Positions 8,585 through 16,590 of a stretch of DNA of 36,807 bases are shown here, in pieces. Position 1 is the stretch's first letter. Each line of letters opens with the position of its first letter. Under the pieces are notes generated by a model that ran no database searches, was not told the DNA's origin, and saw nothing but the letters and a program-made list of their open reading frames with translations. The translations under genes were made by a program, and so were the position numbers. Source of the DNA: Desulfobacterales bacterium (lineage in GTDB: Bacteria; Desulfobacterota; Desulfobacteria; Desulfobacterales; Desulfolunaceae); assembly GCA_022360815.1 (NCBI GenBank), contig JAKSCC010000121.1, positions 1 through 36,807 of the forward strand, given 5' to 3'.

Positions 8585-9205
8585 ATGCCCCACCCAAGCA
8601 AGTGGGACGTCAGGTACGGCCAGGACGATTTTGCCTACGGCACCGAGCCCAACACCTTCCTCAAGGATCAGGGAAAACGGCTCTTCAGCTTCGAAAGTAA
8701 AAACAAAAAAAAAGCGCTCTGTCTGGCAGATGGAGAAGGACGAAATGGGGTCTTTTTAGCCAAACTGGGCTTTGACGTGACGGCCGTAGACAACTCCAGC
8801 GTGGGACTTGAAAAAGCAAAAAAGTGGGCAAAAAAAAACGGGGTTTCCCTCACCACAGTTTGCGAGGATCTGGCAACCTATGACCTTGGAGAAAAAAGCT
8901 GGGACCTCATTGTCTCCATCTTCTGCCACATCCCTCCTGAAATTCGAAAACCCATGCATGCCCAGATTTACAATGCCTTAAAGCCCGGAGGCATTTTCCT
9001 GCTTGAGGCCTACACCCCAGATCAACTGAAAAAAGAGACCGGAGGCCCTCCTTCTGTGGAGCTTATGATGGACAAAAATCTCTTACAAAAAGAGCTTGTC
9101 GGCCTCTCTTTTGAGCTGCTTCAGGAACTGGAGAGGGATGTCTCCGAAGGATGGCTTCACACTGGCGTTGGGGCGGTGGTTCAAGTGATCGGAAGGCGGC
9201 CATAG
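8585..9205 (+). CDS. Class I SAM-dependent methyltransferase (TehB-like)
   Basis: 206-residue cytoplasmic protein. SAM-binding motif I reads LADGEGRNG at residues 47-55, with the ribose-binding acidic residue in VTAVDNS at about 69. Later FCHIPPEIR and LKPGGIFLLEAY correspond to motifs IV and VI. The overall pattern, with an N-terminal SKWDVRYG segment, resembles TehB/thiopurine-type small-molecule methyltransferases. The ATG at 8585 is chosen because AAGGAGAA precedes it. Downstream of livF on the same strand, it could be read from the liv message, but a shared function is not evident. Confidence 0.85.
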   Translation: MPHPSKWDVRYGQDDFAYGTEPNTFLKDQGKRLFSFESKNKKKALCLADGEGRNGVFLAKLGFDVTAVDNSSVGLEKAKKWAKKNGVSLTTVCEDLATYDLGEKSWDLIVSIFCHIPPEIRKPMHAQIYNALKPGGIFLLEAYTPDQLKKETGGPPSVELMMDKNLLQKELVGLSFELLQELERDVSEGWLHTGVGAVVQVIGRRP

Positions 9206-9210
9206 CAAAT

Positions 9211-10299
9211 CTACCGAAGATCGCCCATGGCAAGGTAAGGGTCAAACAGTTCGCGAACAAGAGAAATATCCATGTACCGAGTCAGGGTATCCCATGTAGA
9301 AGCATTTGTAACACCGTCCCAGTTGGGATCCTGATACCTTATCCAAGCCATGGCCGACCAGGAGATGCCCCTTAAATAGACAAAGGGATCTCGAAAGCGC
9401 ACCCGCTCTTCAATGGTTTCAACCAGTCCGGGCTTTACGCTCTTCTCCGCATAGCTCTGAATAAAATCCCTTTTTTCAGCTGACGTAAGTCGCACCGGTT
9501 TTTTCCACATGGTGGTAAGCGGCGAGCAAAAATGGCTGAGATCTTGGGATGGATCGCCATATTTTGCCATCTCCCAATCCACCAAATGAAGGGTTTTTGC
9601 CCTTCGATTTACAATGAAATTGGTGGCGTTCACCTCAGTGTTGACAATGGCGTGCATGGGATATTGCGAAAAATAACGATCACAGATGCCCTTGTTCTCC
9701 TCCATCCAGCAGCGCACCTCTGAAAGATAACTCCCAAGGGTGGGGTCGGCTTTTTCTGAACTCAAATAAACATCAAGCATCGGAAAACACTCGCCCACAA
9801 GAAGGGTTGCAGCGGCCTCTTCTTTCACCAGATGAAGCGCTTGTTCTGGGGGTTCAACAGCATGAATCTCGGCAAAAAGCCGAGCGGCTTCGCCTGTATC
9901 TATTCGATAATCAAAGCCATCGTCCCCAGGCAAAAAAGCCATAATCCCCACACCGCGAGGGAGAATCTCTTTGGAGTCGTCATAAAATAGGGGCTGCGGA
10001 GTTCGCCCACTCTCTTTGAGCAGCGCCAACACCTTGAACTCATAAGTGATCTGATCTTCCAGGCCCATTTGTGAACCCATGTTCATGCGGAAAAGGTAGG
10101 CCACCTCCTTATTGGAAAGGGTGTAGTTGAGATGATACTCCCCTTTGGCCAAAGGGACGACGGGAAATCTCTGCCCTTGAAGCTCCGGTACCGGAACAAA
10201 GGTGTGCTGCCCCACATACCCCCGCACCTCATCAAGGTGAACCTCCAGTAGGTCCAAGGCATCTTGCTTGGACCCTTTTCTGGTTACCGAATTGTCCAT
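9211..10299 (-). CDS. APH-fold phosphotransferase-family protein with atypical catalytic loop
   Basis: 362-residue cytoplasmic protein of the aminoglycoside/choline kinase fold. The N-lobe has a glycine loop LAKGEYHLNY (residues 50-59) and a YLFRMN strand near 69-73. The C-lobe has the catalytic-loop equivalent at 218-229 and the metal-binding LVDWEMAKYGDP at 239-250. In place of the usual H-G-D the loop reads N220-T221-E222, while N227 and D241 are kept. The substrate is unknown; sugar, choline-like or nucleoside substrates are possible. It ends 5 bases from the convergent methyltransferase gene and has no clear operon partner. Confidence 0.75.
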   Translation of the reverse strand: MDNSVTRKGSKQDALDLLEVHLDEVRGYVGQHTFVPVPELQGQRFPVVPLAKGEYHLNYTLSNKEVAYLFRMNMGSQMGLEDQITYEFKVLALLKESGRTPQPLFYDDSKEILPRGVGIMAFLPGDDGFDYRIDTGEAARLFAEIHAVEPPEQALHLVKEEAAATLLVGECFPMLDVYLSSEKADPTLGSYLSEVRCWMEENKGICDRYFSQYPMHAIVNTEVNATNFIVNRRAKTLHLVDWEMAKYGDPSQDLSHFCSPLTTMWKKPVRLTSAEKRDFIQSYAEKSVKPGLVETIEERVRFRDPFVYLRGISWSAMAWIRYQDPNWDGVTNASTWDTLTRYMDISLVRELFDPYLAMGDLR

Positions 10300-10415
10300 A
10301 AGTACCTCATCTACAGGTGGTGACTTCGCAAAAATTCAGGAAGAAAGGGCCATAGAGATCAAAAAATGGTGAACCCTTTTACTCTTGATACTGAATAAAA
10401 CCAACAGCACACAAC

Positions 10416-10452
10416 AAAAAAAGTCCTGCAAGATCAACCATCTTGCAGGACT
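10416..10452 (-). terminator. Rho-independent terminator, minus strand
   Basis: Perfect 13-bp stem AGTCCTGCAAGAT (10422-10434) / ATCTTGCAGGACT (10440-10452) with a 5-base loop. Seven A at 10416-10422 on the plus strand read as a T tract after the stem on the minus strand. It ends transcription from the M20 gene side, about 200 bases after that stop codon. Confidence 0.85.
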
Positions 10453-10469
10453 CTATCATACCCTCTCGT

Positions 10470-10515
10470 TTCAGAGGCACAGGAGGAGCTCGTTGAGCCC
10501 CTCCTGACCACTGAA
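10470..10515 (-). ncRNA. Long imperfect hairpin upstream of the terminator; possible small RNA or structured 3' UTR
   Basis: On the minus strand TTCAG pairs with CTGAA at the base, GG with CC next, then CAGGAGG with CCTCCTG and GCTC with GAGC around an AAC loop, with single mismatches or a bulge between the blocks. It lies 17 bases before the perfect terminator stem at 10422-10452 and about 135 bases after the M20 stop. I do not recognise a known RNA family; the bases characteristic of SRP and 6S RNA are not seen. Confidence 0.35.
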
Positions 10516-10650
10516 CCCGAAAAGATTTTGCCTTGCATCCCCCGTTGTCACCATAGACGCGCTTCAATGGGACTTGATGAGAAAACGTTTAAAGGCAAAT
10601 TCTCCTCGTGAAACCAAACCGTAATGATTTTGTCTTCTGGGCAATCGACC

Positions 10651-11742
10651 TTAAAGCACCAACTCGCCTTTGTAGATCGCCTCAAAAAATCGATTCAAGA
10701 CCCCATGAATCACCTCGATACTCGCCAACGTCACATGCTCATTTTCTGTGTGGTGACTCATGTTTCCATTGGCCCCCCAGATCACCCCAGGGATATGATA
10801 GGGCATTAAAAAGCGAGCATCGCTGCCCCCGTGTTCGCCGCCCATCTCAATGTCGCCAGCAAGGTTTGCCAGATACCGGGTTACCTCGCCTTTGCCACCA
10901 TCAAAAACCGGGTCCACGGAGACCACCTCAAGCTCTGATTGCACACAGCCACGCATCTGTCCCACCAGCTTTTCGGCGTCATCTTCTTCTGTAAAACGAA
11001 TATCGAGAAAAGCCCGCGCTTCAGCAGGCACCTGGTTTACCGAGCTTCCCCCTTCAATGCGTCCGATGGTCAACGTGCGATGCCAGGCCGCCTCTTTTTG
11101 AGGAGGAAAAATCTCACGAAGGGTCATCAGGTCTTCCATAAGACGATCGATAGCATTTACCCCAAGCCACGGCCGTGCGCCGTGGGCACTCTTCCCTTTC
11201 GCTGTCAGATTAACCCGTAAAATGCCCTTTTCTTTCACCACCACCTTGGACGTGCATCCCCCATCCAAGGCCATACAATAGTTGCAACGAATTCGCTTCA
11301 AGGCCTCACACGCTCCGTTGTAGCCCCCAACCTCTTCATCTCCGGTCAGAAGAAGGCCAAAGGGAAGATCTGTCTGAGATTTTCCTTCGGATCGAAGCCG
11401 CTTCACCCAGTCGCGAACCAGAATCATTCCCAGAGCCACAGCGTATTTGTCATCGCAAGCTCCTCGCCCGTAAAGCTTGCCCTCTGCATGCCGGGGTTCA
11501 AAAAGCGAAGCATCACCCTCCACCACATCAAAATGGGCCATAATCAAGGCCGGACAAGCATCTGCCTCGGGCGTTACCCAAAGAGAGGGCACGCCGTTGT
11601 GATCCATTCGGTGGACTGTAACCCCCTCATTGGTAAACCACGCTTCAATCCAATGGGCACACGCCTCAATTTCGTCGGGTCTGTCTGCCACCGATTTGAA
11701 TCGAATCAGCTGCTCTAAAAGGGGTACCAACTCGTCTAACAT
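10651..11742 (-). CDS. M20-family metallopeptidase (dipeptidase/deacylase, ArgE/DapE/PepV type)
   Basis: 363-residue cytoplasmic di-metal hydrolase. H70-x-D72 in AHFDVVEGD, D97 in GRGACDD, the catalytic Glu pair E136/E137 in GDEEVGG, and a late SHHTENEH segment supply the usual metal ligands and catalytic base. The lid (dimerisation) domain lies between about residues 180 and 285 with GRIEGGSSVNQVP. No signal peptide is seen. The gene faces away from a complete peptide importer (12364-18817), so hydrolysis of imported small peptides is a reasonable inference. The exact substrate (dipeptide, acyl-amino acid or succinyl-diaminopimelate) is not determined by sequence alone. Confidence 0.88.
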   Translation of the reverse strand: MLDELVPLLEQLIRFKSVADRPDEIEACAHWIEAWFTNEGVTVHRMDHNGVPSLWVTPEADACPALIMAHFDVVEGDASLFEPRHAEGKLYGRGACDDKYAVALGMILVRDWVKRLRSEGKSQTDLPFGLLLTGDEEVGGYNGACEALKRIRCNYCMALDGGCTSKVVVKEKGILRVNLTAKGKSAHGARPWLGVNAIDRLMEDLMTLREIFPPQKEAAWHRTLTIGRIEGGSSVNQVPAEARAFLDIRFTEEDDAEKLVGQMRGCVQSELEVVSVDPVFDGGKGEVTRYLANLAGDIEMGGEHGGSDARFLMPYHIPGVIWGANGNMSHHTENEHVTLASIEVIHGVLNRFFEAIYKGELVL

Positions 11743-11938
11743 CTCTTGTATCGCCTTTCACACCCCGCCCCCCAGACTCAATTTAGCCTGTCCCTTTGCG
11801 TCTGGTTTCAAGCCTTGCAATAGCTGCACACTGGCTATTCAACCTGTATCAGGGTGAGATATTTTAAAATTTATAATTAAGAAATTATTTGATAGCTAAT
11901 TTCTCTTTTTGTGTCAAGCACACAGCCGTCCCCTCACA

Positions 11939-11976
11939 TCCTGAGTTAAAAGGCTTCAATCTCTTTTGACTCAGGA
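11939..11976. promoter_or_regulatory. 14-bp inverted repeat in the divergent intergenic region
   Basis: TCCTGAGTTAAAAG (11939-11952) pairs with CTTTTGACTCAGGA (11963-11976), with one T-G wobble, around a 10-base spacer. No T tract follows on either strand, so an operator or RNA hairpin is as likely as a terminator. It lies about 200 bases upstream of the M20 start. Confidence 0.35.
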
Positions 11977-12215
11977 CAATTACCTTCCAGCACACAACCC
12001 TTCAACAAAGGCATTTCTCCAATCATCCTCACCAGCCATAAAACGCATCAACACCACTTAAAATATCTTAATTTTTCTCCTTATCCGCCCACCCCAACAC
12101 TCTACACCAAATCTTTCCAGCTAAAAGCAGGCATTCCCTCTAACGCCATGTCTCATCAACCGGACAACCCAATTTTTACTCCCCCCCAAAAAGGGAGATT
12201 ACCTCGCAACACAAC

Positions 12216-12244
12216 TTGACGCGCCCTCTTAAAACCGGCATAAC
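12216..12244 (+). promoter_or_regulatory. Candidate sigma-70-type promoter for the peptide importer
   Basis: TTGACG at 12216-12221 and CATAAC at 12239-12244 are separated by 17 bases. The -35 box matches consensus at five of six positions and the -10 box at four of six. Transcription would start near 12251, so the hairpin at 12269-12299 would be in the leader. Confidence 0.4.
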
Positions 12245-12268
12245 GTTGTATTAGCCTAAATAACATTG

Positions 12269-12299
12269 TTTTGTTGGGTCATTTCAATACCCAACAAAA
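12269..12299 (+). promoter_or_regulatory. Perfect 11-bp leader hairpin before the importer
   Basis: TTTTGTTGGGT (12269-12279) and ACCCAACAAAA (12289-12299) pair perfectly around a 9-base loop, ending 64 bases before the binding-protein start. There is no T tract after it, so it is not a standard terminator. It may be an operator or a 5'-end-stabilising structure. Confidence 0.45.
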
Positions 12300-12363
12300 A
12301 AACTCTGTGGTTACTCTATTTCTTTCTAAAATGCAAAAAGCGTCCGCCAAAGGGGGAATCCTC

Positions 12364-14172
12364 ATGAACCACTCTCGTCTCATTCGGAGCCTGCTGGTCC
12401 TTTTCTTGACCTTTGCCCTCACCACCGCCTGCAGCGACCCCAAAGAAGAGCCCGCAAAAACAGATCAAGAGTCCACCATGATGAAGGTGGAAAAACACAT
12501 CAAAAACCCAGACACGTTTGTTCTTGAAGATTACGGCACCGTACAAACCATCGACCCGGCCTGTGCCTACGACAACGTCTCGCGCCAACGCATCATGAAC
12601 CTCTACGAGCCCCTTATCACTTTTGACGGCTCCTCCACCGACGCCTTTGTTCCCGTCCTTGCAGAGGAGGTTCCCACAGTGGCCAACGGCGGGATTACCG
12701 ATGGTGGAAAAACCTACACCTTCAAGATTCGAAAAGGGGTCTCCTTCCACAATGGAAATAAGCTCACCCCCGAAGACGTCGAGTATTCTCTAAAACGCCA
12801 CATGATTGTGGACCAGGACGGCGGCCCCATGTGGATGATGCTTTCGGCCTTGGTAGGAGAAAACAGCACTCGAGACAAATCCGGAACTCTCAAACCCGGG
12901 ATCTTCAAAAAAATTGACGAAAGCATTGAAGTAAAAGGAGACAGTGTCGTCCTCCACCTACCCAAGCCTTTTCCTCCCCTTCTCGCCGTTCTCGCTTACT
13001 CTTACGGCGGGATAATCATCGACAAAGAGTGGTCCATAGAACACGGATGCTGGGACGGCAACATCAAAAATGCCCTAAAATACAACAACCCCGCCTTTGG
13101 AGCCGAGCCCCTTCACAGCATTGAAAACGGAACCGCCCCCTATGCCATCTTGAACTGGGAGCCTTCAAAAACCTTTATTTTTAAAAGATTTGAAGAGTAT
13201 TGGGGCAAAAAGCCTGCCCTTAAAACAGCCATCATTCGGTACAACAAGGAGTGGAGTTCCCGAAAGCTTACCCTACAAAACGGGGACGCCGACCGCGTTC
13301 AGGTGGATGCCCAGTACCTCTCTGAAGTAGAAAACATGAAAGGTGTGGTGATTCATTCTGTGCCCCAACTCTCGGTTTCCGCCGCCCTCTTCTGCCAGCG
13401 GGTAAACCCCGAGGCCAACCCCAATATCGGCAGTGGAAAATTGGATGGCCAAGGTATTCCCCCGACCTTCTTCTCTGACATCCATGTTCGAAAAGCCTTT
13501 CTCCACGCCTTTGACCGTAAAACCTACGCCAAAGATGTCTGGGGTGATCGTGTTGTGATACCTACCAGCCCTAATGCAGAGGGGCTCCCGTTTTACAAAA
13601 AAGTTCCCGTCTACGCCTTCGACCTTTCCAAAGCAAAAGAAGAAATGCAGAAAGCCTGGGGCGGAAAAGTCTGGGAAAAAGGCTTTAAGATGATCATCAC
13701 GCACAACACAGGCAACGCCCAACGTGAAGCCGCTGCCCACATGCTGGCGGAAAATATCATGAGTTTAAACCAAAAATTCCAGATTGATGTGCGAAACGTC
13801 GATTGGAAAGACTACTCCGTAGCCTACCGCAAATACCAATTCCCCATCTTCCTTATCGGATGGGGCGCCGACTACCCCGATCCCGACAACTTTCTCTTCA
13901 CATTCATGAGCTCCGAAGGAATTTACGGCAGGTACATGGCCTATCAAAATCAAGAGGTAGATCACCTCTGCATGGAGGGCCGTTTTGAAGTGAACACGGA
14001 AAAGCGGCGCCCCATCTACGAACGCCTTCAGGACCTCTGGTATGAAGAGGCCATCGGGTGCATGATCTATCAGCAAATCGCCCATTTCGCTTATCGGGAC
14101 CACATCAAGGGTTTTGTTCCACACCCCATGAACGACCCTGCATGGGAAGATTTCAAACGTCTCTCGAAATAA
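12364..14172 (+). CDS. Peptide/nickel-type ABC transporter, substrate-binding lipoprotein (SBP family 5)
   Basis: 602-residue extracytoplasmic binding protein of the DppA/OppA class. The ATG at 12364 opens a lipoprotein signal: two Arg, a hydrophobic run, then LTTAC with the lipidated Cys at 23. The mature part contains the family signature YEPLITFDG and, later, the KIRKGVSFHNG element typical of SBP family 5. The C-terminal part has WGADYPDPDN, seen in many peptide-binding members. It is longer than DppA (about 535 residues), partly from extra segments around residues 160-200 and 330-360. Four importer genes follow. Ligand (dipeptide, oligopeptide, nickel complex or other) is undetermined. 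Confidence 0.9.
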   Translation: MNHSRLIRSLLVLFLTFALTTACSDPKEEPAKTDQESTMMKVEKHIKNPDTFVLEDYGTVQTIDPACAYDNVSRQRIMNLYEPLITFDGSSTDAFVPVLAEEVPTVANGGITDGGKTYTFKIRKGVSFHNGNKLTPEDVEYSLKRHMIVDQDGGPMWMMLSALVGENSTRDKSGTLKPGIFKKIDESIEVKGDSVVLHLPKPFPPLLAVLAYSYGGIIIDKEWSIEHGCWDGNIKNALKYNNPAFGAEPLHSIENGTAPYAILNWEPSKTFIFKRFEEYWGKKPALKTAIIRYNKEWSSRKLTLQNGDADRVQVDAQYLSEVENMKGVVIHSVPQLSVSAALFCQRVNPEANPNIGSGKLDGQGIPPTFFSDIHVRKAFLHAFDRKTYAKDVWGDRVVIPTSPNAEGLPFYKKVPVYAFDLSKAKEEMQKAWGGKVWEKGFKMIITHNTGNAQREAAAHMLAENIMSLNQKFQIDVRNVDWKDYSVAYRKYQFPIFLIGWGADYPDPDNFLFTFMSSEGIYGRYMAYQNQEVDHLCMEGRFEVNTEKRRPIYERLQDLWYEEAIGCMIYQQIAHFAYRDHIKGFVPHPMNDPAWEDFKRLSK

Positions 14173-14203
14173 AAAACAGAGGCTTGGTGATGTGATATGC
14201 CCG

Positions 14204-14241
14204 GCCCGTCCTTCCGAAGGACTCGGCAGGACGGGCTGTTG
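14204..14241 (+). terminator. Intercistronic GC-rich hairpin, likely leaky terminator
   Basis: GCCCGTCCT (14204-14212) and AGGACGGGC (14228-14236) form a perfect 9-bp stem, with a smaller TCCGAAGGA dyad in the loop, followed by TGTTGTT. It lies between the binding-protein and permease genes, the usual place for a hairpin that keeps binding-protein mRNA more abundant. Confidence 0.55.
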
Positions 14242-14384
14242 TTACCAAAAGAAAAAAACGGTATAATCCATGTTATTTTAACGCCTTGGCAAAAAGGTTG
14301 TCGTTCGTTTTTCGTCACACCCTGATCGTGCCCAGGCCATCCACCCCAAGTCCCTTCACTCACAATAAATACGGAACAAACCCC

Positions 14385-15416
14385 ATGACGGCATACATCA
14401 CACGCCGCCTGCTGCTTCTGGTTTTTGTACTCATTGGTGTCTCTTTGCTGATTTTCAGCCTCCTCATGACCTTCAGCCCAGAGAGGCGGGCAGCCGCCTA
14501 TGTCACCACCCCTCAGCAGGCCGAAAATATTCCCAAAATCATCAGACAATTCGGCTTAAACGATCCTTTTCACAAGCAGTATGTTCGCTGGCTCAACGAG
14601 GTGGCAGGCGGCAACCTGGGCTGGTCCCTTGTGGCGGTACGCCCTGTGGCAGACGCGTTTTGGAGCTATTTTGCCGTCACATTGGAGCTCAACATCTTTG
14701 CCTCCCCCCTGGTCATCATGATCGGCATTTGGCTGGGAACCCTCTCGGGTGTCAATCGAGATACCTGGCTGGACCACGGCACACGCATTGGAGCCATTGT
14801 GGGCTGGTCCCTGCCCACCTTTCTCTTTGCCCTTGTTCTTCTCATGATCTTTTATGGATACATGGACCTGTTCCAGCCGGGCATCATCTCCAACGAAACG
14901 GCCCTGTGGGTGGCCAATAACCCGGAGCAATTTGTGCGCTACACCGGCATGTACACCATCGACGGCCTGCTCAACGGAAAGCCAAGCATCACCATTGATG
15001 CCCTAAACCACCTGGTGCTTCCGGTCATCACTCAAATTATTGTGATTGTGGCTCTTCTCATGCGGGTCATGCGCTCGGGCATGATCGAAGAGATGGGAAG
15101 AGACTACATCATCACAGCCTGGGCCAAGGGAGCCGATAAAAAAACCGTCACCTATATCCACGCTCGACGAAATGCCCTCATCCCTGTCATCACCGTGGCC
15201 GGACAGTTGGTGGCGCTTGCCATGGAGGGCTCCATCGCCGTGGAGGTGGTCTTCAGCAGGCAAGGCATGGGGTGGTGGCTGGCCGAATCGGCCACTCAAC
15301 TGGACATGCCGGTACTCATGAGCGTCTGCATGTTCATGGGTGTGATTTTTGTCATCTCAAACCTCATCATCGACATCATGTACGCGTGGATCGATCCGCG
15401 CATCCGCTTAACGTAA
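14385..15416 (+). CDS. Peptide-type ABC transporter, permease DppB/OppB
   Basis: 343-residue inner-membrane permease. The ATG at 14385 gives the typical family opening, TRRLLLLVFVLIGVSLLIF, which is the first membrane helix. The large periplasmic segment and the block of helices that follows match the DppB layout. The cytoplasmic coupling loop with a YIITAWAKGA element (the EAA motif) is near residue 245. The ribosome-binding site is weak. A 217-base gap containing a repeat element separates it from dppC, unusual in this operon type. Confidence 0.9.
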   Translation: MTAYITRRLLLLVFVLIGVSLLIFSLLMTFSPERRAAAYVTTPQQAENIPKIIRQFGLNDPFHKQYVRWLNEVAGGNLGWSLVAVRPVADAFWSYFAVTLELNIFASPLVIMIGIWLGTLSGVNRDTWLDHGTRIGAIVGWSLPTFLFALVLLMIFYGYMDLFQPGIISNETALWVANNPEQFVRYTGMYTIDGLLNGKPSITIDALNHLVLPVITQIIVIVALLMRVMRSGMIEEMGRDYIITAWAKGADKKTVTYIHARRNALIPVITVAGQLVALAMEGSIAVEVVFSRQGMGWWLAESATQLDMPVLMSVCMFMGVIFVISNLIIDIMYAWIDPRIRLT

Positions 15417-15462
15417 CAGGCAACGAGTCAGCATGCCTTCGACGAGTCGCTTTTTTTGAATA

Positions 15463-15626
15463 ATGGCTCCCGCAAAAACTTTTCTATCGTCCTTTGGGCG
15501 ATTAAAAAAGCGTAGGATTCAAAACGTGCAGTTCAATTCTATTTATCAAATTTTTTAAACGCTTGGCCCCGGCAGGGCCGCCGGAGACGATCGCTGAGGA
15601 TCACCCTTAACTTTTTGCGGAGCCAT
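15463..15626. repeat. MITE-like element with terminal inverted repeats, between dppB and dppC
   Basis: The left end ATGGCTCCCGCAAAAACTTT (from 15463) and right end AACTTTTTGCGGAGCCAT (15609-15626) are inverted copies, apart from one extra C on the left. The roughly 164-base interior has no gene and contains a GC-rich dyad near CCGGCAGGGCCGCCGG. The right end supplies GGAG 11 bases before the dppC ATG, so the element may contribute the ribosome-binding site. Similar end sequences occur at 8536, 28704 and 31272. Confidence 0.65.
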
Positions 15627-15633
15627 CCCAAAT

Positions 15634-16560
15634 ATGGATACCACCATGAACGCCCATAAAACCGAACATCCCAGATGGCGAGAGTTTAAATTCACGCTTC
15701 AAAGGATCTTCAAAAACCCTTCGGCCATAATCGGATTTTCACTGCTTGTATTTTTTGTGGCGGTGGCCGTGGCCGCACCGGTTCTGGCTCCCCCAAAATA
15801 TGCGCACGCCCCATACAAAATGCCACACAAAGGCTTTTCACCCACGCCCAAGCCACCCAGCGCCGAAAACCTCTTCGGAACAACCTCCGGCCAATACGAC
15901 ATCTATTACGGAGTGGTATGGGGAACCCGAACGGCTTTTAAAATCGGTCTCTTTGTGGTGGGGGTGGCCGGCTTCATCGGCATCAGTTTAGGGGTGATCG
16001 CTGGCTATTACGGCGGATGGTTTGACGAAATCCTCATGCGGCTGGTGGACATCTTCTGGGCCGTGCCCCTTCTTGTGCTGGCCATGACCATTGTGGTGGC
16101 CTTTGGACGGGGCCTTGAAAACATCATGATCGCCTTGGCTCTGGTGGAATGGAGGTGGTACGTTCGGGTCATTCGGTCCGAGGTCCTGAGACTTCGAGAC
16201 CAAGATTTTATTCAAGCAGCCCGACTTATGGGGCTTTCAGACCTGAAAATCATTTTAAGACACATCCTGCCCAACTCCATTTACCCCGTGCTGATCATGG
16301 CCTCCATGGACATGGGATCCATGGTGATCTCGGCATCCTTCATGAGCTTTGTGGGGCTGGGTGCTCCCAAAGGCTATGCCGACTGGGGGCAGATGGTGGC
16401 CCTGGCTCGAAATTACATCGTGGGTCCGCCAGATGATCCATTGCGGTTCTGGTACACCGTGGTGATTCCCGGCACCTGTATCATCCTCTTTGTGCTGGCA
16501 TGGAACCTCATCGGCGATGCCCTGCGTGACGCCTTTGACCCCAAGCTGCGCCGCAAATAA
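15634..16560 (+). CDS. Peptide-type ABC transporter, permease DppC/OppC
   Basis: 308-residue inner-membrane permease, partner of the DppB-like protein. The family's cytoplasmic N-terminus is followed by the first helix at about residues 30-50, then the periplasmic LFGTTSGQYDIYYGVVWGTR element. The EAA-type coupling loop DFIQAARLMGLSD is near residue 190. The ATG at 15634 is the first in frame; an ATG at 15646 is an alternative. Its only nearby GGAG belongs to the repeat element upstream. dppD starts 30 bases after the stop. Confidence 0.9.
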   Translation: MDTTMNAHKTEHPRWREFKFTLQRIFKNPSAIIGFSLLVFFVAVAVAAPVLAPPKYAHAPYKMPHKGFSPTPKPPSAENLFGTTSGQYDIYYGVVWGTRTAFKIGLFVVGVAGFIGISLGVIAGYYGGWFDEILMRLVDIFWAVPLLVLAMTIVVAFGRGLENIMIALALVEWRWYVRVIRSEVLRLRDQDFIQAARLMGLSDLKIILRHILPNSIYPVLIMASMDMGSMVISASFMSFVGLGAPKGYADWGQMVALARNYIVGPPDDPLRFWYTVVIPGTCIILFVLAWNLIGDALRDAFDPKLRRK

Positions 16561-16590
16561 AAGCCTTAACTCATACTCAAGAGTCTCTGC

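Larger units (their letters stand above)
11743..12363. other. Divergent intergenic region between peptidase and peptide importer
   Basis: About 620 bases, AT-rich, with no supportable gene. It holds a dyad at 11939-11976, a promoter candidate at 12216-12244 and a perfect leader hairpin at 12269-12299, described separately. It must contain the promoters of both divergent units. Confidence 0.6.

Noticed and set aside
10319-10337. GGTGACTTCGCAAAAATTC as another repeat end
   Set aside because: Similarity to the ends at 8536 and 28704 is limited to a short core and could be chance.
10379-10567. 62-codon minus-strand frame across the terminator after the M20 gene
   Set aside because: Its C-terminal part is made of the terminator hairpin and no ribosome-binding site is evident. 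Unlike 24829-25059, it has no basic conserved-looking segment, so I favour untranslated RNA.
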